Positions 1 to 6,757 of a stretch of DNA of 33,529 nt are shown here, piece after piece (within the stretch, counting starts at the first letter, position 1; each line of letters opens with the position of its first letter). The notes under the pieces were generated by a model. The model was not told where the DNA came from, did no database searches, and saw only the letters and a program-made list of their open reading frames with translations. The translations under genes and the position numbers were made by a program. Source of the DNA: Clostridiales bacterium (GTDB lineage Bacteria; Bacillota; Clostridia; Christensenellales; Christensenellaceae); NCBI GenBank assembly GCA_015056045.1, contig SVGZ01000020.1, forward strand, positions 1 through 33,529, read 5' to 3'.

Positions 1-568
1 GAACATACTTGTCTACTTTGCCTTCCCAGTTATCTCTGACCCATTCACCAAGAATGGTACCATTGTTGGTAGCGCAGAGCGGGTTGTTTGTGCCATAGTA
101 GAAAGCGGGTTCGCCGTAGTCACCGTCAATACCAACCATGTAAACGCCAGCAGCGTCACAAAGTTCTGTAAGAGCAGCACCGATTTCAGCGTTGGAAGCG
201 AAGTCCATGCAAACCTGAGCGCCAGCGTTGATGAATGCTTCAACGAAAGCTCTCTGCTTTGTTGTGTCGCCGCCGTGTACGCCGATCTTCAGTTCATAAC
301 CTCTTTCGTCGCAAGCAGCCTGGAGGCCTGTGCGAACGCGGGTCTGGAATTCGGGTTCGGAGGATACTGTGTAGCCAATGAGTGTGAGACCTTCAGCGGT
401 TGTTTCATTTTCTTCAATGACGCCGCCTTCCTGGATTTCGATTTCTTCCTCGGGGATTTCTGTTGCAACAGGAGCTTCTTCTTCAGGAGCTTCTTCTGTC
501 TTAGTGCCGCAAGCTACGAGGGAGAATACCATTACCAGAGCAAGGATAAGGGATAAGAATTTCTTCAT
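1..568 (-). CDS. ABC substrate-binding lipoprotein, sugar type (copy A, partial)
   Basis: This gene runs off the left edge, so only about 189 N-terminal residues are visible. The start is ATG at 568, preceded by AGGAG. The protein opens with a lipoprotein signal peptide (MKKFLSLILALVMVFSLVAC) whose lipobox cysteine is followed by an acidic Glu/Pro linker. It then enters a periplasmic-binding-protein type 1 fold of the sugar/autoinducer kind, as seen in the stretch GYTVSSEPEFQTRV and the later GIDGDYGEPAFYYG. It should sit on the outer face of the membrane and deliver a small ligand to an ABC permease, but no permease is visible here. It is a close paralogue of the next gene, and the first 127 bases of the window match 1672-1798 exactly. 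The ligand cannot be told. Confidence 0.85.
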   Translation of the reverse strand, partial: MKKFLSLILALVMVFSLVACGTKTEEAPEEEAPVATEIPEEEIEIQEGGVIEENETTAEGLTLIGYTVSSEPEFQTRVRTGLQAACDERGYELKIGVHGGDTTKQRAFVEAFINAGAQVCMDFASNAEIGAALTELCDAAGVYMVGIDGDYGEPAFYYGTNNPLCATNNGTILGEWVRDNWEGKVDKYV

Positions 569-940
569 TATTTTTCTCCTAATAATTAGTATCGGACTCA
601 AAGATTCTATATGCTTTTTCCAATGTACTGTTCTCTTCTCGAGAACTTACAGTCATATTATATCGATATAAAACTATTTTTCCTAAACCCGAATCTTAAT
701 ATTTGCCAATTAATCGGCATTTTTATAGCATTTCCATCTCTCTTTTTGTAGATATTTATCATCAAATCGCAATTTTTTGCACATTGCCCGATATGGTTTT
801 ATACAAAGATGTTACAATTCGGCATATTTTATGCCTTAATTAAAGCATTTGGCACAACAAATGCATATAAATCGCTCTATTTTATTTCGAAACAGTTCTC
901 AAACTTAACAGATTTGTTATTTTTATAGTAAAAAAATAAG
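569..940 (-). promoter_or_regulatory. Structured leader of SBP copy A
   Basis: This AT-rich stretch has no plausible gene. Read on the minus strand it precedes copy A and aligns along its length with the region upstream of copy B. Inverted repeats lie at 630-646, 705-718, 821-835, 845-864 and about 917-939, each with a counterpart in the other leader. Conserved linkers include ACATTGGAAA followed by CATATAGAATC close to the gene, and AAAAATAACAAANCTGTTA at the far end. I infer an untranslated leader RNA, possibly regulatory. I did not find a convincing -35/-10 pair. Confidence 0.5.
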
Positions 941-965
941 GAGATTTTATAAAAAAATCCCCATC

Positions 966-996
966 TAAAAAAGACTACCCATTTTTCAGGGTAGTT
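966..996 (-). terminator. Intrinsic terminator after SBP copy B
   Basis: On the minus strand ACTACCC and GGGTAGT form a 7-bp stem around an 8-nt loop, followed by CTTTTTT. This is the first true stem plus T-run downstream of copy B and should end its transcript. Confidence 0.75.
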
Positions 997-1007
997 TAGT
1001 GGCAAAT

Positions 1008-1069
1008 ATACCGGTTCTCGACCGTTTTATATACTTGGTGGTGATCATATAAAATCATAGAACCGGTAT
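1008..1069. other. Long compound inverted repeat
   Basis: An 11-bp perfect inverted repeat (ATACCGGTTCT at 1008-1018, AGAACCGGTAT at 1059-1069) encloses a second 8-bp inverted repeat (TTTTATAT at 1025-1032, ATATAAAA at 1047-1054) with a 14-nt apical loop. It lies between the copy B stop codon and its terminator, so it is probably in the 3' untranslated region. Its function is unknown. Confidence 0.6.
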
Positions 1070-1072
1070 TTT

Positions 1073-1104
1073 CCTTTCGGGGCAGGTCAGCCTGCCCCAA
1101 AAGG
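1073..1104 (-). other. GC-rich 3' UTR hairpin after SBP copy B
   Basis: The arms GGGGCAGG and CCTGCCCC close over a 4-nt loop and extend through CCTTT/AAAGG, giving about 14 bp with one wobble pair. It lies 38 bases after the copy B stop codon. It has no T-run, so it looks like an mRNA 3' stabiliser or processing hairpin rather than a terminator. Confidence 0.55.
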
Positions 1105-1141
1105 TTCAATTATGCTTTGTAATTATTCCCTATGGGTTCAA

Positions 1142-2242
1142 TTACATTGTAGCTGTAACTTCAGCATACTTTTCAGGGAACATTTCCTGAACGTTGTTGA
1201 TGTTGCAGCCGGGGAGTTCGAAGCTTGTCATGTAAGGAACAGATTCAGCGTCTGTTACGAGGTCTTCAGCGAGCTTAACAAGGCCTTTGCCATAGTTGTC
1301 AGGTCTGAAGTTGAGGGAGGAAACCCAGCATGTGTCTTCGCCCTTGATGATGAGCTGTTCGAGGAATGCAGCGATGCAGTCGTTGGATACGCAAACTGTC
1401 TGACCTGCTTTGCCGAGGGATTCGATTTCTGTAACAGCAACCATGAGGGAGTTGTCAGAGAGGGAGATCCATGCGGATGTTACAGCGTCGTCCTGCTTTG
1501 TGAACCAGTCACGAACGTTCTGCTGTGTTACGAGGTCGTCAGCGTTTACGAATACTTCACAGAAGACATCGTCTTTCTTGTCTGCATATTCGGGGAGAAC
1601 TTTGCAGAAAGCGTCCCAGCCGCCTTCGGTTCTAGCCTGAAGGATCGGGGGCCATTCGGGGTTGGAGAAACGAACATACTTGTCTACTTTGCCTTCCCAG
1701 TTATCTCTGACCCATTCACCAAGAATGGTACCATTGTTGGTAGCGCAGAGCGGGTTGTTTGTGCCATAGTAGAAAGCGGGTTCGCCGTAGTCACCGTCGA
1801 TACCAACCATGAAGACACCGGAAGCGTCGCAGAGTTCTGCGAGAGCTGCACCGATTTCGGAGTTGGAAGCGAAGTCCATGCAAACTTCAGCGCCAGCGTT
1901 GATGAATGCTTCAACGAAAGCTCTCTGTTTGGTTGTGTCGCCGCCATGTACGCCGATCTTCAGGTCATAACCTCTTTCGTCGCAAGCAGCCTGGAGGGAT
2001 GTGCGAACGCGGGTCTGGAATTCGGGTTCGGAGGATACTGTGTAGCCGATAAGTGTAAGAGCGTCTGTTGTCTCTTCGTTTTCTTCAACAACGCCACCTT
2101 CCTGGATTTCGATTTCTTCCTCGGGGATTTCTGTTGCAACAGGAGCTTCTTCTTCGGGAGCTTCTTCTTCTGTCTTAGTGCCGCAAGCCACGAGGGAGAA
2201 TACCATTACCAGAGCAAGGATAAGGGATAAAATCTTTTTCAT
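1142..2242 (-). CDS. ABC substrate-binding lipoprotein, sugar type (copy B)
   Basis: The 366-residue protein starts at ATG 2242 with AGGAG a few bases upstream. Residues 1-20 are a lipoprotein signal ending in LVAC, so Cys20 is the predicted lipidated residue. An acidic linker (about 25-50) follows, then a two-lobed type 1 periplasmic-binding fold to the end. Its length suits sugar or autoinducer-2 type binding proteins. It should capture a ligand outside the membrane for an ABC importer, but no ATPase or permease partner is adjacent. It is a tandem duplicate of the gene at the left edge, with near-identical coding sequence but much more diverged upstream DNA, which suggests gene conversion or strong coding constraint. 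A stand-alone sensing role is possible. The ligand is unknown. Confidence 0.87.
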   Translation of the reverse strand: MKKILSLILALVMVFSLVACGTKTEEEAPEEEAPVATEIPEEEIEIQEGGVVEENEETTDALTLIGYTVSSEPEFQTRVRTSLQAACDERGYDLKIGVHGGDTTKQRAFVEAFINAGAEVCMDFASNSEIGAALAELCDASGVFMVGIDGDYGEPAFYYGTNNPLCATNNGTILGEWVRDNWEGKVDKYVRFSNPEWPPILQARTEGGWDAFCKVLPEYADKKDDVFCEVFVNADDLVTQQNVRDWFTKQDDAVTSAWISLSDNSLMVAVTEIESLGKAGQTVCVSNDCIAAFLEQLIIKGEDTCWVSSLNFRPDNYGKGLVKLAEDLVTDAESVPYMTSFELPGCNINNVQEMFPEKYAEVTATM

Positions 2243-2610
2243 TTTTGTCTCCTAATGATTTCTTTTTTCGCTCTATGATTCTATATGAAGTTTCCAATGT
2301 GCCAAAGCTTTCGCTTTTCATGGTTACAGTATATATTTTCTCGATTTCTTTTGAAATACTTGTTTCTTAATATTTTCCCGTATTTTAGGGTATTTTTTAT
2401 GTTTTAACTATATTCTTTTGTATTTTATTGCTTATTTGTATGGCTGTTTTTTCGTTATTTTCGCTTGATTTGTATACATTTTTGTAACACTTTGGTTTTA
2501 AACCATACCTTTTCGGGTATTTTTCGGGGATATTTCCCTATAAATTCTATGTATTTGCGAAGATTCCCTCTGTTTTCGTAACAGTTTTGTTATTTTCATA
2601 GAAAAATAAC
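2243..2610 (-). promoter_or_regulatory. Structured leader of SBP copy B
   Basis: This stretch between the lipoprotein gene and the divergent DUF378 gene is AT-rich and has no plausible gene. It is the homologue of the leader at 569-940. Inverted repeats occur at 2304-2317 (AAAGC/GCTTT), 2377-2390 (CCC/GGG, 8-nt loop), 2493-2505 (TGGTTT/AAACCA), 2526-2538 (GGGGA/TTCCC) and 2589-2610 (GTTATTTT/AAAATAAC). The TAACAG motif lies 337 bases from the start codon here and 338 bases in copy A. A leader RNA is inferred; DNA operators are an alternative. Confidence 0.5.
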
Positions 2611-2690
2611 ATCATCTTTCGAAAAAAACAAAAAATTTCCGTATTTTCATTAAAAAAATGGGCATACTGTTTGCGAAAGGAGTTGATAAT

Positions 2691-2900
2691 TTGAACATTC
2701 TCGCATTAACACTCGTCATCGTCGGCGCTCTGAACTGGCTGCTCATCGGTCTTTTCGGCTTCGACCTTGTTGCGGCAATTTTCGGCGGTCAGACAGCGCT
2801 TATTTCCCGCATCGTCTATGCACTTGTCGGCGTTGCCGGTCTTTGGTGTCTGACGCTTTTCACAAAAGTTTCCGCACACAGCGAACACGAGCACCATTAA
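2691..2900 (+). CDS. DUF378 (YuzA-like) small membrane protein
   Basis: This protein of about 69 residues has two hydrophobic segments and the family-typical opening of an asparagine-tryptophan motif (GALNWLLIGLFGFDLVAAIF), then a second helix and a His/Glu-rich tail (EHEHH). I chose TTG at 2691 as start because GAAAGGAG at 2675-2682 lies at the right distance. An in-frame ATG at 2658 has no ribosome binding site and would add a segment not usual in the family. DUF378 proteins are widespread in Firmicutes and have no established function. The gene diverges from the copy B lipoprotein gene and sits just before an independent promoter. Confidence 0.8.
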   Translation: MNILALTLVIVGALNWLLIGLFGFDLVAAIFGGQTALISRIVYALVGVAGLWCLTLFTKVSAHSEHEHH

Positions 2901-2904
2901 AAAG

Positions 2905-2934
2905 TTGACGGGCAAAGCCATCCGATACTATAAT
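2905..2934 (+). promoter_or_regulatory. Sigma-A type promoter of the esterase gene
   Basis: TTGACG at 2905-2910 and TATAAT at 2929-2934 are separated by 18 bases. The expected transcript start is near 2941, 27 bases before the chosen start codon. Confidence 0.8.
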
Positions 2935-2967
2935 TTTTATAGAATACTTTTCGGAGCGGAATACACG

Positions 2968-3663
2968 ATGCCCATTCAATATTTTTCTGCAGGCGGCAGG
3001 AAATGCGCCGCACTCATTCCCAAAAACACGGAAAACAGCGAACCTTCGCTTCTCTGCCTCATGGGCGGAAGTGATACGGATGAGCTGTTTTCTTCGCTTG
3101 AAAAGCTGCTTTTGCCGCATATAAAGAAAGGCTTTGCCGCACCTGTTATCGTTTCCGCACTCGATGTCGATTGGAACCTCGATTATTCCCCTTGGGAAGC
3201 TGAGCTTTTTGGCGGAAGGCATTTTGGCGGTCAGGCTGACCTTTTCCTCGATTTCCTTGAAAAATCGCTTATACCCGAAGCTGAGACAAATTTCGGGCTG
3301 TATGGCCGGGAAAGGTATATCATGGGCTATTCCCTTGGCGGTCTTGCGGCGCTGTATTTCTTCCTGAAAAGCGATCTGTTTACCGGCTGCGGAGCGCTTT
3401 CCGCATCGCTTTGGTATCCCGATTTTATGGAATATTTGAAAAGAAGCGAAAGGAACAGCGGCAGGCTTTATCTTTCGCTCGGTAAAGGCGAACTCAAAAC
3501 GCGCAATGCCCTCATGAAACAATGCGGCGCTTTATATGAAGAAACGCAGAAATTCTTCGACGGCAAGCTTGAAGAAAGCTTTTTTGAATGGAACAACGGC
3601 GGACACGGTTTTGAAGTCCCCGAACGGCATTTGAGAGCCATCCTGCATCTTTTACAAAAATAA
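2968..3663 (+). CDS. Alpha/beta-hydrolase, putative esterase
   Basis: The protein has 231 residues from ATG 2968, with CGGAG about 11 bases upstream. Longer in-frame starts would lie inside the promoter and are rejected. The nucleophile elbow GYSLGG marks the catalytic serine, and GGHGF near the C-terminus supplies the likely catalytic histidine. The segment LSLGKGELKTRN is where PF00756-type esterases carry the acid residue. No signal peptide is visible, so it is probably cytoplasmic. Related enzymes hydrolyse acyl esters, some from siderophores or plant cell-wall esters, but the substrate cannot be read here. It is a single-gene unit with its own promoter and terminator. Confidence 0.75.
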   Translation: MPIQYFSAGGRKCAALIPKNTENSEPSLLCLMGGSDTDELFSSLEKLLLPHIKKGFAAPVIVSALDVDWNLDYSPWEAELFGGRHFGGQADLFLDFLEKSLIPEAETNFGLYGRERYIMGYSLGGLAALYFFLKSDLFTGCGALSASLWYPDFMEYLKRSERNSGRLYLSLGKGELKTRNALMKQCGALYEETQKFFDGKLEESFFEWNNGGHGFEVPERHLRAILHLLQK

Positions 3664-3666
3664 AAA

Positions 3667-3697
3667 ATCGCTCCCGCAAAGGAGCGATCTTCTTTTA
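3667..3697. terminator. Bidirectional terminator between convergent genes
   Basis: ATCGCTCC (3667-3674) pairs with GGAGCGAT (3681-3688). A T-rich tail follows on the plus strand and a T-run follows on the minus strand. It serves the esterase gene and the convergent small gene. Confidence 0.8.
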
Positions 3698-3703
3698 TAT
3701 CGG

Positions 3704-3958
3704 TTATTCTTTTATCAAAGCAAGGATTTTTCCCGCCATATATTCCGGCAGCGGGCATTCCTCCATAAACATTTCGAGGAAGATCCTCTCCGTTTCACGG
3801 ATAACGGTTTTAATATCAATTTCTTTTCCGTGCAAAGCTGCAATGAGCATTTCCGCTTCGATGGCATATTCATCCGCAGGTGCACAACCTGTCAGCATCA
3901 TCGGGTCCCATTCCGCAAAAATCTTTGTCAATCCGGCAATCTTTTCCCTGTATGTCAT
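3704..3958 (-). CDS. Small hypothetical protein, DUF1871-like
   Basis: This 84-residue, mostly helical, acidic protein has no signal peptide or membrane segment. The pattern of WDPMML followed by APADEY and a C-terminal helix resembles what I recall of the DUF1871 family, whose function is unknown. Its ATG overlaps the stop codon of the upstream dipeptidase gene in an ATGA arrangement (3955-3958), so the two are very likely co-translated. The family assignment is tentative. Confidence 0.65.
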   Translation of the reverse strand: MTYREKIAGLTKIFAEWDPMMLTGCAPADEYAIEAEMLIAALHGKEIDIKTVIRETERIFLEMFMEECPLPEYMAGKILALIKE

Positions 3959-4911
3959 CCGAGTACCCTCAGGAAATTTTCAAGACAGACTTTTTCAAGC
4001 TCCGCATCGGTAAAACCTGCCTGCGAAAGCGCTTCTATAAGCTTTGGCATATGGGATGCATCGGGAAGCTCAGCATGTGTTGGAATACCGTCAAAATCCG
4101 AACCGAAAGCCAGAGCGTCAATGCCGCCGACATTGCGGATATGCTTCGCATGACGGACCACGCTTTCGATACTGCCGTTTTTATCCTTTTCCGAAAGGAA
4201 GCTCGGACAGAAATTGAGTCCCATAATGCCGCCTTTATCGGCAAGCTTCTTTATCATATCATCGGTCATATTGCGAACGACACTGCAGACCATTCTTGCG
4301 TTGGAATGCGTTGCGACAAAAGGCTTTTTGCAGATTTTCAAAAGATCATAAAAACCGGCATCGGATAAATGCGAAGCATCGGGAATGATACCAAGCGATT
4401 CCATCATTTCCACCGCTTCAAAGCCAAATTTTGTGAGTCCGTCTTTGATGTTCGGCGAAAAAAGATCCGTTTTTCCGTCTTTACGGGTAAAATTCGGGAA
4501 GCCGATCTCATTTTTATGGTTCCACGTCAGCGTGATCATCCGCACGCCCATTTCCGCAAGGGTGTTTAAGCGCTCGATCTTCCCCGAAAGGATACCGCCT
4601 TCTTCGACCGTCAGAACGGCAGAAATCACATCCTCCGCCATATTTTTCCTGATCTCAGCCGCCGTTTTTGCCTGTTTAATTGCCCCATCGCTTTCCGCAA
4701 GCATTTCGCGGAACATTTTTTCCATGGCAAGCGCTCTTTCCCAAGGATCGGGAAATGCCGCCAGATCCACAAAAAGTGCAAAGCATTGTGCAGCAGCACC
4801 GCCTTTTTGCAGTTTTTCAAGGTCGATATGTAAATTATTTTGTAAAATCGATCCGCCTTCCATCAGGCACATCACCGTATCGCAATGCATATCCGCATAG
4901 GTCAAGCGCAT
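3955..4911 (-). CDS. Membrane dipeptidase-like metallopeptidase (M19)
   Basis: The protein has 318 residues from ATG 4911, which follows GGAGG by five bases. An in-frame TTG four codons earlier is part of that ribosome binding site and is not the start. Family M19 (renal dipeptidase) features are clear: the N-terminal metal motif HCDTV, the bridging glutamate in VEEGG, DASHLSD, THSNAR, and GSDFDG near the C-terminus. M19 enzymes are zinc dipeptidases that hydrolyse dipeptides, including some with a D-residue. No signal peptide is present, so this is probably a cytosolic enzyme used in peptide catabolism or cell-wall peptide recycling. It overlaps the DUF1871-like gene by 4 bases. Confidence 0.9.
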   Translation of the reverse strand: MRLTYADMHCDTVMCLMEGGSILQNNLHIDLEKLQKGGAAAQCFALFVDLAAFPDPWERALAMEKMFREMLAESDGAIKQAKTAAEIRKNMAEDVISAVLTVEEGGILSGKIERLNTLAEMGVRMITLTWNHKNEIGFPNFTRKDGKTDLFSPNIKDGLTKFGFEAVEMMESLGIIPDASHLSDAGFYDLLKICKKPFVATHSNARMVCSVVRNMTDDMIKKLADKGGIMGLNFCPSFLSEKDKNGSIESVVRHAKHIRNVGGIDALAFGSDFDGIPTHAELPDASHMPKLIEALSQAGFTDAELEKVCLENFLRVLG

Positions 4912-5204
4912 TTTTTCCTCCAATTCTGCCGAAATTTCATTTTATTTCATTTTTATATGATTTTTCGGAATAAAGTTTGATTTTTTAACAATACCAACAG
5001 CTATTTTTCCGGATTTTATGTCAAAACAAGAGCTTTTCTCAAATATTATCCGTTTGTTTTCGTTTTCAACTATATTTTTCGCTAAAAACAAGCATTTTGA
5101 TAGATTTTAAGAGGAATATGAAGTATTCGAGCGATTTTCTTATATTTTTTAATGTTTTTCAGAGCATTTCGTTAGTATGCCCGAAACAAGCTTCGATATT
5201 CCTT
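4912..5204. other. Divergent intergenic region
   Basis: This is AT-rich DNA between the dipeptidase gene and the MATE leader. I see no supportable gene and no clear inverted repeat. The dipeptidase promoter must lie here, but no convincing -35/-10 pair stands out. Confidence 0.5.
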
Positions 5205-5233
5205 TTGACTTCATGGGATTTTATTGGTATTAT
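5205..5233 (+). promoter_or_regulatory. Promoter of the MATE transcription unit
   Basis: TTGACT (5205-5210) and TATTAT (5228-5233) are separated by 17 bases. Transcription is expected to start near 5240, immediately before a terminator-like hairpin. Confidence 0.75.
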
Positions 5234-5241
5234 ATAGACCA

Positions 5242-5278
5242 GCGTGCAAAGAACGGCTTCGGCCGTCCTTTTTTGCGC
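5242..5278 (+). terminator. Leader terminator / attenuator before MATE gene
   Basis: ACGGC (5253-5257) and GCCGT (5262-5266) close a TTCG tetraloop, extend partly through flanking GCAAAG and CTTTTTTGC, and are followed by six T (5269-5274). It lies between the promoter and the start codon at 5314, so it is either a transcription attenuator or the end of a very short RNA. Confidence 0.6.
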
Positions 5279-5313
5279 CTATAGACAGTATATCACACAA
5301 GGGATGGTTTTAC

Positions 5314-6690
5314 ATGGAAAAACAAGTTAAAATCGGACGCGAATTCAGCTTTGGCGGACTAATCAAATATATTCTGCCGACAATGCTGACCGCAATGTGC
5401 CTTTCCATCTTCAAAACGATCGACGACGGTCTTTTCGTTTCGCAGTTTGTCGGAAAGAATGCACTTTCTTCTATCAATATTATTTTCCCGCTTGGTGCAG
5501 TCGTCGGCGGTATCGGCATGATGTTTGCAGCCGGCGGCAGTGCAGTCTGTGCGAAAAAAATGGGCGAAGGCAGAGTCGATGAAGCTCGCCATGATTTCAC
5601 GGCACTGCTTCTCATTGCGCTTGTTTTAAGCACGATCGTCGCCGTCATTCTGAATATTTTTATGGATCCGATCCTCCGACTGCTCGGTGCAACAGAGCTT
5701 TTAATGGAAGATTGCCGAACCTATGCACGCATCACATGGCTTGCCCTGCCGATCCAGACGCTTTGCCCGATCGTAGATTTCTTCTATCCCGCTGCAGGCA
5801 AACCCATCATGGGTATGGTCAGCGCTTTTGCCAGTGGCATCACCAACGTCGTCTTTGACTATATCTTAATCGTCCGCATGGGCTGGGGCGTTGAAGGCGC
5901 TGCTTTATCGACAGTTCTCGGCTGCATTGCGACCGTATCGATCGGCATCATCTTCTATTCGGGCAAAAAGCACGATGTCCACTTTGCCGCACCGACAAAA
6001 AAATGGACGCATTTCCTCGCAAGAGTTTGCCGTACAGGCGTTGCACAGTTTGTTGACAGCATCACGATGGGTGTCATCAACTTCATTGCCAACCTCGTCA
6101 TGCTGGATCTCGTCGGCGAAGACGGTATCGCAGCCTATTCAATCATCGGCTACCTCCAGTATATGCTCATTTCCGCTTTCCTGGGCATCACAGACGGCGT
6201 TTCCCCGATCATCAGCTATTGCTTTGGCAGTAAGAACAAAGAACGCTTAAAACGCACCTTAAAGCGAATTTACAGTTTTGTCTTTATGCTTTCCGGCACG
6301 ATCGTTCTTCTTTGCTACATTTTCTCTTCTCCGCTTGTCAGCATCTACGTCAACGAAGCAAGAGAGCCCGAGCTTTTCCGGATGGTCATGGAAGGCATGG
6401 TATTTGCGCCCTTAGGTTTCCTCTTTGCCGGCGCAGGCTGCCTTACAGCCGGTGTATTCTCTGCCCTTTCGAGCGGCAAATTCTCTGCGATCATGTCTTT
6501 CTGCAGAAACATCATCTTCAATTCTGCGACGATCATCATCCTTCCGCAGCTTTTCGGGCTCACAGGTGTATGGATCGCTTCGCCGATCAGCGAATTTTTA
6601 AGCCTTCTTTTGGCGGCCTATATCCTCTTTATCAACCGCGATAATTACGGTTATGGCTCGAGCGGTATCGCCCGCATGATGGAAAATTAA
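5314..6690 (+). CDS. MATE family multidrug/cation antiporter
   Basis: The protein has 458 residues and about twelve hydrophobic segments, the normal size for MATE exporters. The start is ATG 5314 with AAGGGA upstream. Longer in-frame starts would lie within the promoter and terminator hairpin. The N-terminal half carries the typical pattern of a first helix with IKYILPTMLTAMCLSIFKTID, then SSINIIFPL and AAGGSAVCAKKMGEG, which is characteristic of MATE proteins of the MepA/DinF-like branches. These export drugs or metabolites in exchange for sodium ions or protons at the cytoplasmic membrane. The substrate is unknown. The attenuator-like leader hints at regulated expression. Confidence 0.92.
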   Translation: MEKQVKIGREFSFGGLIKYILPTMLTAMCLSIFKTIDDGLFVSQFVGKNALSSINIIFPLGAVVGGIGMMFAAGGSAVCAKKMGEGRVDEARHDFTALLLIALVLSTIVAVILNIFMDPILRLLGATELLMEDCRTYARITWLALPIQTLCPIVDFFYPAAGKPIMGMVSAFASGITNVVFDYILIVRMGWGVEGAALSTVLGCIATVSIGIIFYSGKKHDVHFAAPTKKWTHFLARVCRTGVAQFVDSITMGVINFIANLVMLDLVGEDGIAAYSIIGYLQYMLISAFLGITDGVSPIISYCFGSKNKERLKRTLKRIYSFVFMLSGTIVLLCYIFSSPLVSIYVNEAREPELFRMVMEGMVFAPLGFLFAGAGCLTAGVFSALSSGKFSAIMSFCRNIIFNSATIIILPQLFGLTGVWIASPISEFLSLLLAAYILFINRDNYGYGSSGIARMMEN

Positions 6691-6701
6691 CTTGAAAAAC
6701 A

Positions 6702-6753
6702 CCCCCTGACCGTTGTATGCTAAAGAAAAGCAACAAACGGCAGGGGGTTTTTT
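6702..6753 (+). terminator. MATE terminator containing the GH28 Shine-Dalgarno
   Basis: CCCCCTG (6702-6708) pairs with CAGGGGG (6741-6747) and CCGTT (6710-6714) with AACGG (6736-6740), followed by TTTTTT at 6748-6753. The 3' arm AGGGGG is also the only ribosome binding site available to the next gene (ATG 6758). Confidence 0.8.
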
Positions 6754-6757
6754 ATTT

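Noticed and set aside
1112-2230. Long open frame on the plus strand opposite the copy B lipoprotein gene
   Set aside because: It is cysteine-, phenylalanine- and valine-rich with no recognisable domain, and it is the antisense of a clear lipoprotein gene.
2905-2967. Longer N-terminus of the esterase
   Set aside because: The stretch contains the TTGACG/TATAAT promoter of the same gene.
4912-4923. Dipeptidase start four codons earlier (TTG)
   Set aside because: The extra codons are the GGAGG ribosome binding site itself; the same situation was rejected for the liv binding protein.
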